Positions 1 through 7,569 of a DNA stretch of 64,000 nt are shown here, piece by piece (position 1 is the stretch's first letter; the number at the start of each line of letters is the position of its first letter). Source of the DNA: JBNKVT01 sp050299335. Its GTDB lineage: Bacteria; Pseudomonadota; Alphaproteobacteria; Rhodobacterales; Rhodobacteraceae. The stretch covers positions 62,001-126,000 of the forward strand of contig JBNKVT010000008.1 in the NCBI GenBank assembly GCA_050299335.1. Direction: 5' to 3'. Position numbers and translations under genes: made by a program. Under the pieces are notes generated by a model, which made no database searches, had not been told where the DNA came from, and saw only the letters and a list, made by a program, of their open reading frames with translations.

Positions 1-1
1 C

Positions 2-415
2 GAGATCGGGGCTGGCCACACGGTGACGGCGATCTACGAGATCACCCCGGTCGGCTCGCCCGCCGTCTCGGTCGATCCCCTGCGCTATGCCGCCGAAGAG
101 AACGAACCGCTGCCGGTGACCGAACCCCATGGCGAGATCGGCTATCTGAAACTGCGCTACAAGCGGCCCGGCGAGGAGGTTTCGACCCTGATCGAGACCC
201 CGGTCTTCATGGACCGCGCCGATATCGCGGCCTCCGAGACGCAGTTCGCCGCCGCCGTCGCGGGGTTTGGCGAGCTGCTGCGCGGCTCGAAGCAGGTCCA
301 CGGCTTCGATTTCGACGACGTCGCCGCACTGGCCGCCGCCAGCCGGGGCGAGGATCCGTTCGGCTACCGCGCCGAGTTCCAGCGGCTGGTGCAACTGGCC
401 AAGACCGCGCGCTGA
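2..415 (+). CDS. C-terminal part of a YfbK-type von Willebrand factor A protein (5' truncated)
   Basis: The reading frame is open from the first bases of the window, so the gene begins upstream and only about 137 C-terminal residues are present. They begin EIGAGHTVTAIYEI, which matches the conserved tail (DUF3520 region) that follows the vWA domain in YfbK-like proteins. The vWA domain and any lipoprotein signal lie outside the window. A GTG at 23 could be miscalled as a start but sits inside the conserved tail. Function in this family is poorly defined; members are predicted envelope proteins. The gene converges on the DedA gene only 10 bases away. Confidence 0.72.
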   Translation, partial: EIGAGHTVTAIYEITPVGSPAVSVDPLRYAAEENEPLPVTEPHGEIGYLKLRYKRPGEEVSTLIETPVFMDRADIAASETQFAAAVAGFGELLRGSKQVHGFDFDDVAALAAASRGEDPFGYRAEFQRLVQLAKTAR

Positions 416-425
416 GCCGCCTCTT

Positions 426-1058
426 TCAGGATTGGCCCCGGTTCTCCGCCGGGGCCTCTTCGCTTGCGCCTCCCCGGGTCAGAACCGCTTTCAGCCGCCA
501 GCCCAGCAGTCCCGCCACGGCAAGGGCAGCGAGGAACCAGCTGAGATTGCCGAGGAAATCCATCAGCGCCGGGATCGACTGGCCGAAGACCAGCCCGGCC
601 CCGACATAGAGCCCGACCCAGACCGCCTCGCCCGCGAGGTCCCAAAGCGCGAAGCGCCCCCACGCGAACCCGCCCGCCCCGGTGGCGAGGTTGATCCAGG
701 GGCCGAGCGGGCTGACCAGCCAGCGGCTGAAGAAGACCCCGGTGCCGCCCCAGCGCTCGGCGAAGGCGCGGGCTTTCGCGGCGCGGGCGGCGAGGCCGGG
801 ATGCGTCGCGGCGTAACGGTCCAGCGCCTGGCCGCCGAAACGGCCGAGCCCGAATCCGGTCTGGTCGCCCGCCATCGCTCCGGCGAGCCCGGTCGTCAGC
901 ACCAGCGGCAGCGCCAGATCGCCGCTGGCCGCGAAGGCCCCGCCGGCGATCAGTGCCAGCGAGCCAGGGACAGGGACCCCGAGGCAGGACAGGAACACCG
1001 AGGCGAAAATCAGCGGCAGCCCGTAGACGGCGACAAGCGACAGGAGGTCGGTGGTCAT
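426..1058 (-). CDS. DedA family membrane protein
   Basis: This 210-residue polytopic inner-membrane protein has the DedA/SNARE-associated (VTT) fold. Markers are the early CLGVPVPG segment, a glycine-rich GDQTGFGLGR stretch and a later FFSRWLVSPLGPWIN segment resembling the conserved FxRxxP/GxR region. DedA proteins are implicated in flipping polyprenyl phosphate or phospholipids and in envelope homeostasis. Its ATG overlaps the stop of the upstream 113-residue membrane protein by four bases (ATGA), so the two are probably translationally coupled. The C-terminus is a charged cytoplasmic tail. Substrate is unknown. Confidence 0.85.
   Translation of the reverse strand: MTTDLLSLVAVYGLPLIFASVFLSCLGVPVPGSLALIAGGAFAASGDLALPLVLTTGLAGAMAGDQTGFGLGRFGGQALDRYAATHPGLAARAAKARAFAERWGGTGVFFSRWLVSPLGPWINLATGAGGFAWGRFALWDLAGEAVWVGLYVGAGLVFGQSIPALMDFLGNLSWFLAALAVAGLLGWRLKAVLTRGGASEEAPAENRGQS
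434..460 (+). terminator. Possible terminator hairpin inside the dedA 3' end
   Basis: GGCCCCGG and CCGGGGCC (434-441 and 449-456) form an 8-bp stem with a 7-base loop, followed by TCTTCG. It lies 19 bases after the vWA stop codon and inside the last codons of the convergent DedA gene. The T tract is poor. Confidence 0.35.
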
Positions 1059-1396
1059 TGCCGGGCCCGTTCAGCCTCGATGGCGGCCTGCAGCGTGGCT
1101 TCCAGCTCGGCCAGGGGCACGCCCCGCTCGGCGGCAAGGTCTTCAAGCGTGATCCGGTTCCGTGTGCCGGGGATCAGACCAAGGCTGCCGGCCAGCGCCT
1201 CGCGCGGCACGTCATAGGAGCGCGCGACATAGCCCACCGTCATCCAGCCCTCGATCGAGGCATCGCGGTGGCTCATCCAGTAGCTGAAGGAAAAGACCGT
1301 CCGGAAGGCCAGGAACAGGCACAGCGCCACCGCCAGTCCGAACCCGGCGGTCAGCGCCTTGTGGTCGCGCCAAAGACGGGACAGCGCGCCCCGCAT
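1055..1396 (-). CDS. Small membrane protein upstream of dedA, unknown function
   Basis: The product has 113 residues. One strong transmembrane segment lies near the N-terminus (about residues 15-35, ALTAGFGLAVALCLFLAF), followed by a hydrophilic domain with a helix-rich, acidic and alanine-rich C-terminus (ITLEDLAAERGVPLAELEATLQ). That part resembles a small helix-turn-helix or LysM-like packing module, but I do not recognise a family. It lies 28 bases downstream of the DUF4399 gene and overlaps dedA by four bases, so the three genes probably form one operon. Confidence 0.7.
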   Translation of the reverse strand: MRGALSRLWRDHKALTAGFGLAVALCLFLAFRTVFSFSYWMSHRDASIEGWMTVGYVARSYDVPREALAGSLGLIPGTRNRITLEDLAAERGVPLAELEATLQAAIEAERARQ

Positions 1397-1424
1397 CAGG
1401 CCCTGGCCTTGCGGGGCGCGACGT

Positions 1425-1844
1425 TCATTCGACGGTCACCGTGATCCGGTCCGACATCACCGGAGGGTTGTGCGGGATATGCGACCAGTCGCCAAGGACC
1501 AGTTGCAGCGTGTGGCTGCCCGGGGCCAGCTCGATGGTGACCTCGGTCTGCCCACCGCCGAAATGCTTGTGGTTGTCGTCGGCCGGAACCGGCTCGTTCA
1601 GCGCCTCGCCTTCGAGCGTGGCGTCGATCAAGAGGTGATGGTGGCCGGTGTTTTCCTTCTCGGTCCCGGCGGGCGCCACGCCCATACCGGACAGGCCGAA
1701 GCGGATGGTCAGCGGGGAGGAGACGGTCGCCCCGTCTTCCAGCCCGATGAAATAGACCGCAGCGCCGTCGGGGGCCGGGGTTTCGCCGGAATACGCCGGC
1801 AGGGCACTCGCAATCAGACAGGTCAGGGCAATCAGCTTTTTCAT
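1425..1844 (-). CDS. DUF4399 family secreted protein
   Basis: The start at 1844 gives MKKLIALTCL and a signal peptide ending near AYSGE; it is preceded by GGGAG seven bases upstream. A longer frame to 1916 exists but would place the signal peptide internally. The mature protein of about 120 residues has the family hallmark GHHHLLID (about residue 66) and a beta-rich sequence with AGTEKENTGHHH, HKHFGGGQTE and GSHTLQLVLGDWSH. The histidine clusters suggest a metal-binding or cupredoxin-like periplasmic protein, but the biochemical role of DUF4399 is not established. It is probably the first gene of the DUF4399-113aa-dedA operon. Confidence 0.82.
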   Translation of the reverse strand: MKKLIALTCLIASALPAYSGETPAPDGAAVYFIGLEDGATVSSPLTIRFGLSGMGVAPAGTEKENTGHHHLLIDATLEGEALNEPVPADDNHKHFGGGQTEVTIELAPGSHTLQLVLGDWSHIPHNPPVMSDRITVTVE

Positions 1845-1933
1845 GTCGAACTCCCAGTTGCTGGACCCGGGGAGGCGGACCGCAGCCCCGGAATTTGCAT
1901 GAGGACTATGGAGCAAGCGGCGGGAAACAGAAA

Positions 1934-1955
1934 GGCCCGCCTTGACGGGCGGGCC
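1934..1955 (-). terminator. Intrinsic terminator of the hsp20 gene
   Basis: On the minus strand an 8-bp stem, GGCCCGCC paired with GGCGGGCC, closes a six-base loop and is followed by TTTCTGTTT. It lies 27 bases past the hsp20 stop codon and shields the downstream DUF4399 gene. Confidence 0.75.
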
Positions 1956-1981
1956 AGTAATTTTCTGGGGGAATCCGGACG

Positions 1982-2449
1982 TTACGCGTCGGATTTGCGT
2001 TTCGCCTTGCCCTCGATGGCCGGCTTGGTCGAGATCTCGATCATCCGCGGCTTCAGCGCCTCGGGCACTTCGCGCACGAGGTCGACATGCAGAAGGCCGT
2101 TTTCGGTCACCGCACCGGTGGCGCGGACATGATCGGCGAGCTGGAACCGGCGCTCGAAGGCGCGGGTGGCGATGCCGCGATGGAGATAGTTGCGCTCGTC
2201 GCCCTCATCCTCAGCCTTCTTGCCCGAGATCAGCAGCTGGCCCTCGCGGGCCTCGATATGCAGCTCGTCCTCGGTGAAGCCGGCGACGGCGACGGTGATG
2301 CGGTAGGCATCCTCGTCGGTCTTTTCGATATTGTAGGGCGGATAGGTGTTCTGGCCGGTTTCGGCGGTCAGAACGCTGTCGAGCATGTTGGCGATGCGGT
2401 CAAAGCCGACACTCGAACGATAGAGCGGGGAAAAGTCATAGGTACGCAT
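1982..2449 (-). CDS. Small heat-shock protein, Hsp20/IbpA family
   Basis: This 155-residue protein is the usual length for an IbpA-like chaperone. It opens with MRTYDFSPLYRSSVGFDR, the family N-terminus. The alpha-crystallin domain runs from about residue 36 to 130, with YRITVAVAGFTEDEL, LLISGKK and the ENGLLHVDLVREVPE strand containing the GxLxVxL core. A short KPRMIEI motif follows, of the IxI type that bridges dimers. Such proteins form oligomers that hold unfolded clients in the cytosol until ATP-dependent chaperones refold them. GGAGG is placed eight bases before the ATG. A candidate sigma-32 promoter and a stable leader hairpin lie upstream, and a terminator follows the gene. Confidence 0.93.
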   Translation of the reverse strand: MRTYDFSPLYRSSVGFDRIANMLDSVLTAETGQNTYPPYNIEKTDEDAYRITVAVAGFTEDELHIEAREGQLLISGKKAEDEGDERNYLHRGIATRAFERRFQLADHVRATGAVTENGLLHVDLVREVPEALKPRMIEISTKPAIEGKAKRKSDA

Positions 2450-2484
2450 GGGTCATCCTCCATAGAAGCGATGTCTGTTCAGGC

Positions 2485-2508
2485 GGGCCTTCCGCAACGG
2501 ACAGGCCC
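2485..2508 (-). promoter_or_regulatory. Stable hairpin in the hsp20 5' leader
   Basis: GGGCCT-TCCG, loop CAA, CGGA-C-AGGCCC folds into a ten-bp stem with one bulge and a three-base loop. It ends 36 bases upstream of the hsp20 ATG. The position, downstream of a predicted heat-shock promoter, fits a leader element, but it does not itself include the ribosome-binding site, so a thermosensor role is only a possibility. Confidence 0.45.
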
Positions 2509-2553
2509 TTGAGTTTGCCGCCGGACCCGGGATAGCGGCGTCCGACAGGCCTA

Positions 2554-2581
2554 ATTTGGGATGGGATTTCGCGGTTTCAAG
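2554..2581 (-). promoter_or_regulatory. Candidate RpoH (sigma-32) promoter for hsp20
   Basis: On the minus strand CTTGAAA (2581-2575) is followed after 14 bases by CCCAAAT (2560-2554). This matches the heat-shock -35 CTTGAAA exactly and is close to the -10 form CCCATNT. Initiation would give a leader of about 95 bases. Confidence 0.5.
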
Positions 2582-2645
2582 ACCCCGAATTCGGGGGAAA
2601 GGCGATCGCCTGCCTTCCGGGTGTGCGACCTGGATCGGGCGGCTG

Positions 2646-3551
2646 TCAGTCGCCGACCTGCGGCAGGATCACGTTGCGCACGGTGGCGCGATTGCGACCG
2701 AGCTGCTCGCTGATCGAGACCCAACTGCCATCCGCCCGCTCGGGGCGGACCGGCACGGCGCGGAAGACCGGATCGGTCTGCGCCAGCTGGGTCAGCAATT
2801 CGTCCAGCGGCTTGCCCAGCGCCGCTCCGAGCGCGACGTCCTGCTCCTGCCATTGCGCCATGGCCGAGATCACCGAGGCGATCTTGGGCCGCGCATCCGA
2901 CATCACGAAGATCGGCGAGCCCGAGGCGCCGAAATCCACGGCACAGGAATAGACCAGCACCTGGTTCTCGCGCGCCAGCATGTGGCACTTCTCCTGCATC
3001 GTGGGGGCGTTTTCGCGTTCGCGGGCATAGGAGACCACCATCACCTCGTCCCCGGCCTTCGGCTGATGGAAGCGTTCGAAGGGCCGGATGACGCTTTCGC
3101 GGATCGGGCGGTCAAGTTCGATCAGCGCGATATCGGCGGCGACCCGGGTCATGCTGTCGGAGGTCGAGAAGTCGTAGTCCCGGTGCACGATGGTGCGCCG
3201 CGCCTCGCGATGAGCTACCGCCCGCCCCTCGCGCAGTCCGGCCTGGAAAGAAATCCGCTCCAGCGGGATCGCCTGTCCGGTCCGCCGGTCGAAGAGGCAG
3301 TGGGCCGCCGTCAGCACATGGCGCGGCGAGATCAGCGCCCCGGTGCAGAACCCGACCCCGGCCATGTCGATCCGGCCCACGCCCTCCCAGTCGCGCGCCT
3401 CGTCCGCGTTGTGCATTGTCCGCAAGGGTGCGTCTTCGGAGGCCTGCGCCCTGGTCAGTCCGAGTGAAAGGGCAAGACACACGGCCAGACAGTGGGCCAG
3501 ACACACGGCCGAACGCGGGGCCAGAACAGTCTGCAAGAGCAGTCGCATCAT
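2646..3551 (-). CDS. Secreted trypsin-like serine protease (first of a tandem pair)
   Basis: This 301-residue member of the S1/V8-type chymotrypsin-fold family has a long signal peptide (about residues 1-36) containing a cysteine-rich AVCLAHCLAVCLAL repeat. The triad is visible: His84 in LTAAHC, Asp140 in AADIALIELD, and Ser210 in FGASGSP, which replaces the textbook GDSGGP. It should act in the periplasm or outside the cell. The last 100 residues, after the catalytic domain, end in a segment resembling a winged or small helical domain (SISEQLGRNRATVRNV). It follows its paralogue after 63 bases in the same orientation, so the two arose by duplication. Substrate is unknown. Confidence 0.85.
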   Translation of the reverse strand: MMRLLLQTVLAPRSAVCLAHCLAVCLALSLGLTRAQASEDAPLRTMHNADEARDWEGVGRIDMAGVGFCTGALISPRHVLTAAHCLFDRRTGQAIPLERISFQAGLREGRAVAHREARRTIVHRDYDFSTSDSMTRVAADIALIELDRPIRESVIRPFERFHQPKAGDEVMVVSYARERENAPTMQEKCHMLARENQVLVYSCAVDFGASGSPIFVMSDARPKIASVISAMAQWQEQDVALGAALGKPLDELLTQLAQTDPVFRAVPVRPERADGSWVSISEQLGRNRATVRNVILPQVGD

Positions 3552-3614
3552 TTGGGGTCAGCCTCTGTCCCGTGCGCGTTTTGCCGACACTATTGCACCG
3601 AAATCCTGCTCTGC

Positions 3615-4538
3615 CTAGTTGCCAATTTGCGGCAGCCCTTCCCGTGTGGCTGGCAGGCCCTCGCGGACCTCCGGCAAGCCCGAACGGGTCTCGTTCAGTC
3701 CGCCGGCGGTCCGGGGCAGTCCCGAGCCGGCCTGTGGCAGACCCGATCCTGCCTGCGGCAGCCCGCCGCTCCCGGCGCCGATCAATTTGCGGTCGGGCAC
3801 GCCGATCGACAATTGCGGCCTGAGGAGGCTGAGCGACCCGGCGAGGTTCATCGAAAAGGCGGTCTTGGAATACGGCGTGACACGCATCGACGAGATCACC
3901 GAGACCACCCGCGGCGCGGCGCCCGAGAGGTCCAGCACCGCCGAGCCCGACGAGCCGAAGGTGATATCGCAGGTCAGCGAGAACACCGCGTGCCGCGTGT
4001 CGCCGACGCCGCGACTGTCGGTCACGGTGCAGACATCCTGGATCGAGGGGCGGGTGTCGCGCCCCCGCCCATAGGAGACGATGGCCACATCCGAACCGAT
4101 CTCGGGCCGCGGCCCGGTGGCGATCGGCGCGATGACACTGTCAAGGATCGGCTGGTCCAGTTCGAACAACGCCACGTCATGGGCGATATTGCGCGTCGTC
4201 ACGCTTTCGCGGGGGTCATAGCCGGGGTCGATGACGACTTTCCGTGCCCCCCGGATCGATTGCGCCGCCCCGTCGCTGAACCCCGCGACGAAGCGGATAC
4301 TGCTGTCGGGCACGCGGCGGTTGGTATAGGGGTCGAAAAAGCAATGGGCCGCGGTCAGCACCACATTCACCTCGATCAGTGTCCCGGTACAATAGCCGTC
4401 ATCGCCGATATTGACCCGCCCCACAGCCCACCACGCGCTGGCCTCGTCGGCCCGATCAAGCGGGCGAAGGCGCGTGTCCTGAGCCTGTCCTGAAAGCGGA
4501 AGCGCTGCCAGAAGCAGCCAGAAAAGAAATCTCTTCAA
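3615..4538 (-). CDS. Secreted trypsin-like serine protease with C-terminal heptapeptide repeats
   Basis: The protein has 307 residues and a clean signal peptide (residues 1-20, cut after GQAQ). Catalytic residues are His65 (LTAAHC), Asp121 (AHDVALFELD) and Ser197 (FGSSGSA). It shares architecture and the RxLxxxDEAxxWxxVGRxx entry motif with the neighbouring protease. Unlike that neighbour it ends in seven tandem seven-residue units (residues 259-307) with the core GLPxxxx. The tail is glycine- and proline-rich, probably disordered, and could be an anchoring, adhesive or autoinhibitory extension. pssA lies 64 bases upstream on the same strand. Confidence 0.85.
   Translation of the reverse strand: MKRFLFWLLLAALPLSGQAQDTRLRPLDRADEASAWWAVGRVNIGDDGYCTGTLIEVNVVLTAAHCFFDPYTNRRVPDSSIRFVAGFSDGAAQSIRGARKVVIDPGYDPRESVTTRNIAHDVALFELDQPILDSVIAPIATGPRPEIGSDVAIVSYGRGRDTRPSIQDVCTVTDSRGVGDTRHAVFSLTCDITFGSSGSAVLDLSGAAPRVVSVISSMRVTPYSKTAFSMNLAGSLSLLRPQLSIGVPDRKLIGAGSGGLPQAGSGLPQAGSGLPRTAGGLNETRSGLPEVREGLPATREGLPQIGN
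3618..3764 (-). repeat. 21-bp minisatellite encoding seven GLPxxxx heptapeptides
   Basis: Seven in-frame 21-base units encode GLPQAGS, GLPQAGS, GLPRTAG, GLNETRS, GLPEVRE, GLPATRE and GLPQIGN, running directly to the stop codon of the second protease. The first two units are identical at the protein level and the rest have diverged. Confidence 0.9.
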
Positions 4539-4602
4539 TACTCCGTCCTTTACCTGTGGCGCTCCCGCAAGCGCCTCCGATCAGCCCCCCACGGTGCGCA
4601 GC

Positions 4603-5424
4603 CTATCCGCTCCGGCCCGCTGCGTCAGCCTTTTTCGTGTCCCGCTCCGCCGCCTTCAGCGCCCGTTGCCGGTATTGCCAGCCCGCGACCGGCACCGACA
4701 GAAGATAGAGCACCGTCCCGGCGATCATTGCCTCCCAGGTGAACACCACCAGCATGGCGATGGAGGCGGCACAGGCCAGCAGAACCGGCAGGAAGGTGTC
4801 CGGGGTCAGCCGGAAATGCTTGACCGAGAAGGTGGGAAGCCGGCTCGCCGCCAGCAAACCGATCACCACCAGATAGACGAAGGTGACAAAGGGATAGTCG
4901 CGGAAAAAGCCCGAACCCAGCATGAGGAAGAACATCGGCAGCATCGCCGTGCAGCCCATGGCCGGGGCCGGGACGCCGACAAAAAATTCCTTCTTCCAGG
5001 CCGGCCGCGCCACTTCGGACTCGTTCAGCGCCACGTTGAACCGCGCCAGCCTGAGCGCGCAGCAGACCGCCAGCGTCAGCACCGCGAACCAGCCGAGATT
5101 GGCATGGGGCCCTCCGGCGAAGATCGCGTAGTAGATCAGGATCCCCGGCGCGATGCCGAAATTGAAGAAATCGGCCAGGGAATCCAGTTCCGCCCCGATA
5201 TCCGACACGCTGTCGAGCGCCCGTGCGATTCGCCCGTCCATCGCATCGAGCACCGCCGCCAGCACGATCAGCAGCATCGCGAAGCCGTAGCGCCCGTCGA
5301 TGGCGAAACGCATCGAGGTCAGCCCGGCACAGATCACGAAGACCGTCACCAGATTGGGGATCAGCGACACGAACTGCCGCCGACGGCGTTTTTCCAGCTG
5401 TGTGACCTTCAGATCATCCTGCAT
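4603..5424 (-). CDS. pssA: CDP-diacylglycerol-serine O-phosphatidyltransferase
   Basis: PssA joins CDP-diacylglycerol and L-serine to make phosphatidylserine at the inner membrane. The 273-residue protein carries the complete CDP-alcohol phosphotransferase signature at residues 60-85: D60, D63-G64, A67-R68, G77, D81 and D85. Several hydrophobic helices follow, the usual type II layout of alphaproteobacterial PssA. It begins 16 bases inside the end of psd, so the next enzyme in the pathway is translated from the same message. The extra basic C-terminal tail is short and not conserved. Confidence 0.95.
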   Translation of the reverse strand: MQDDLKVTQLEKRRRRQFVSLIPNLVTVFVICAGLTSMRFAIDGRYGFAMLLIVLAAVLDAMDGRIARALDSVSDIGAELDSLADFFNFGIAPGILIYYAIFAGGPHANLGWFAVLTLAVCCALRLARFNVALNESEVARPAWKKEFFVGVPAPAMGCTAMLPMFFLMLGSGFFRDYPFVTFVYLVVIGLLAASRLPTFSVKHFRLTPDTFLPVLLACAASIAMLVVFTWEAMIAGTVLYLLSVPVAGWQYRQRALKAAERDTKKADAAGRSG

Positions 5425-6101
5425 GCGCGTTCTTCCTGGGACCCGTCGAGATCGGCCAGCACCGTCTCGCCTGCCACGGCCGTCTGCCCGACGCTGACCA
5501 GGGGCGCGATCCCTTCGGGCAGGTAGACATCCAGCCGCGAGCCGAAGCGGATCAGACCGAAACGTTCCCCGGCGGCGCGGCTTTCTCCGGTCTCAACAAG
5601 GCACAGGATGCGCCGCGCGACAAGCCCCGCGATCTGTACGACCCCGATCTTCACCCCGGCCTCGGTCTCGATGGTCAGGGCGTTGCGCTCGTTGTCCTCG
5701 GAGGCCTTGTCGAGCGAGGCATTGACGAATTTTCCCGCATGATACTGGATACGGGTGATGGTGCCGCCCACGGGCATCCGGTTCACGTGGCAGTTGAAAA
5801 CATTCATGAAAATCGATACGCGGGTGTAAGATCCCGGTTCCAGATCCAGCCCTTCTGGCGGGCTGACATCGACCACATGGCTGACGATTCCGTCCGCTGG
5901 GGACAGCACCAGTCCCGGCCTCTGCGGCACCATGCGTTCGGGGTCGCGGAAAAAATAGTAGCACCAGACGGTCAGCCCCAGTCCGGGCCAGAAAAGCGGC
6001 GCCCAGATCTGGGTCAGAATCAGCGTCACCAGCCCGAAAATGGCGATGAATTTCCATCCCTCGCGGTGCACCGGCACCGCCACGACCCGCATCATGTCCA
6101 T
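5409..6101 (-). CDS. psd: Phosphatidylserine decarboxylase proenzyme
   Basis: Psd converts phosphatidylserine to phosphatidylethanolamine. This 230-residue protein is the short PSD-A type. An N-terminal hydrophobic pair (about 17-50) anchors it in the membrane. Conserved FFRDPxR, SPADG and FMNVFNCHVNRMP motifs follow, and the self-cleavage site RFGSR lies at 186-189 with Ser188 becoming the pyruvoyl group. It is the first gene of the psd-pssA operon and overlaps pssA by 16 bases. It is divergent from the DMT transporter gene with about 180 bases between. Met3 or Met4 are possible alternative starts. Confidence 0.95.
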   Translation of the reverse strand: MDMMRVVAVPVHREGWKFIAIFGLVTLILTQIWAPLFWPGLGLTVWCYYFFRDPERMVPQRPGLVLSPADGIVSHVVDVSPPEGLDLEPGSYTRVSIFMNVFNCHVNRMPVGGTITRIQYHAGKFVNASLDKASEDNERNALTIETEAGVKIGVVQIAGLVARRILCLVETGESRAAGERFGLIRFGSRLDVYLPEGIAPLVSVGQTAVAGETVLADLDGSQEERACRMI

Positions 6102-6278
6102 TGCATCCGCCCTTTCCGGTCAGCTTACTGAGGCTGTTTCCTACCCGATTTTCACGGTCGCGCAAATGCGCCGCGCCGTCGCCGGTCTCCTGTCCCGTTT
6201 CCCGTGCCCTGCCGCGCGGTGCCTTGCCAGCACGAAGGGCCCATTGCCGCCGGTCCCGCCTGCGCCCATAGTCGCGCG

Positions 6279-7109
6279 ATGCGCCTCGTCCTTCTCACCC
6301 TCGTCGCCCTCGTCGCCTTCGCCGCCAATTCGCTCCTGAACCGTGCCGCCCTGGTCTCCGAGGCCACCGATCCGGCTGCCTTTATGGGGCTGCGGATGTT
6401 ATCGGGCGCGGCCATGCTGGCGCTCCTCGTCGCCCTTCGCGCCGGCCCCGCAGTTCTGGTGCGGGCCGGAGACTGGCCTTCCGCGATCGCGCTTCTGGTT
6501 TATGCCGTCGCCTTTTCCTTCGCCTATCTGCATCTCGATGCCGGGCTCGGGGCGCTGATCCTTTTCGGCGGGGTCCAGATCACCATGTTCGCCGGAGCCC
6601 TGATTGACGGGGACCGTCCCGGGCTTTTCCGGTGGCTCGGGTCCGTCCTCGGCCTCACCGGCCTCGCCATCCTGTTCCTGCCCGCCGCCGCCGCCCCACC
6701 CGCCGCCTCCGCTGCGCTCATGCTCCTCGCCGCTGCCGCATGGGGCGTCTACTCGCTGAGGGGCCGCCGGGCCTCGGACCCCCTGACCACCACTTCCGGG
6801 AATTTTCTGCGCGCCGCCCCCGCCGCCGCCCTCATCTGGGCTGCCGCCGGTACCGGCCTGTCCCTGCCGGGCGCGGGGCTCGCCATCGCCTCCGGGGCTC
6901 TCGCCTCCGGCCTCGGCTACGCCATCTGGTATTCGGTCCTGCCCGCCCTCGGCGCCACCCTGGCCGCCATCGCCCAGCTTACTGTGCCGCTCATTGCCCT
7001 TGCCGGGGGCATGGTGTTCCTGGCCGAGCGCCCGACCCCGGCCTTCTGGCTTGCCGCGGTATGCGTTCTCGGCGGCGTCGCCCTCGCCCTCCTGACGCAG
7101 CGTCGATAG
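6279..7109 (+). CDS. EamA/DMT family transporter
   Basis: The product is an approximately 276-residue integral membrane protein with ten predicted transmembrane helices and two EamA halves. The start at 6279 (MRLVLLTLVALVAFAANSLLNRAAL) places the first helix directly at the N-terminus, as in the family; a longer frame from 6204 would add a cysteine- and proline-rich stretch without homology. The second half contains the conserved SGLGYAIWYSVLPALGAT segment. Members export amino acids or small metabolites by proton antiport, and the substrate here cannot be assigned. Confidence 0.85.
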   Translation: MRLVLLTLVALVAFAANSLLNRAALVSEATDPAAFMGLRMLSGAAMLALLVALRAGPAVLVRAGDWPSAIALLVYAVAFSFAYLHLDAGLGALILFGGVQITMFAGALIDGDRPGLFRWLGSVLGLTGLAILFLPAAAAPPAASAALMLLAAAAWGVYSLRGRRASDPLTTTSGNFLRAAPAAALIWAAAGTGLSLPGAGLAIASGALASGLGYAIWYSVLPALGATLAAIAQLTVPLIALAGGMVFLAERPTPAFWLAAVCVLGGVALALLTQRR

Positions 7110-7126
7110 CACGCAACCGCCGTCTT

Positions 7127-7152
7127 GGCCCGCCGGGGCTTGCCCCAGGGCC
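7127..7152 (+). terminator. Possible terminator hairpin after the DMT gene
   Basis: Nested inverted repeats GGCCC...GGGCC and GGGG...CCCC form a compact GC hairpin 17 bases past the transporter stop. Only a short GGTTTAT follows, so termination would be weak. Confidence 0.35.
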
Positions 7153-7257
7153 GGTTTATGCGGCAAGCTGGCCATACCGCGTCCCGACCGTGTCGGGCCG
7201 GCAACATCAACGACCGCCCAAGATATTCGGAGCGGCAAGGCAGAGAGGGATCCCGGA

Positions 7258-7569
7258 ATGGCTGGAGAAGACGACAAGTTCGAGGTATACAAGGACAAGA
7301 AGGGCGAATTCCGCTGGCGCCGCACCGCGCCCAACGGCCAGATCGTCGGCGCCTCGTCCGAGGGCTATTCCTCAAAGAAAGCCTGCGAAGAGAACATGAA
7401 CCGCGGCCCGAACCCGTCGGACAAATGGGAATTCTACAAGGACAAGCGCGGCGAGCACCGGTGGCGCCGAACGGCTTCGAACGGCAATATCATCGGTGCC
7501 TCCACCGAAGGCTACAAGTCGAAGAAGGATGCCGAAGCCAACGCCGCCCGCCAGGGCTACGGGGGATGA
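7258..7569 (+). CDS. DUF1508 (YegP-like) two-repeat protein
   Basis: This 103-residue protein consists of two DUF1508 units. The first covers residues 7-47 (KFEVYKDKKGEFRWRRTAPNGQIVGASSEGY) and the second residues 55-96, each with the RWRRTAxNGxIIGAS core. Proteins of this family are small, cytosolic and uncharacterised, and occur as two-repeat YegP in E. coli. GAGAGGGA precedes the ATG. The stop overlaps the start of the signal peptidase gene (ATGA), so the two are likely translationally coupled; the reason for this pairing is unknown. Confidence 0.85.
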   Translation: MAGEDDKFEVYKDKKGEFRWRRTAPNGQIVGASSEGYSSKKACEENMNRGPNPSDKWEFYKDKRGEHRWRRTASNGNIIGASTEGYKSKKDAEANAARQGYGG

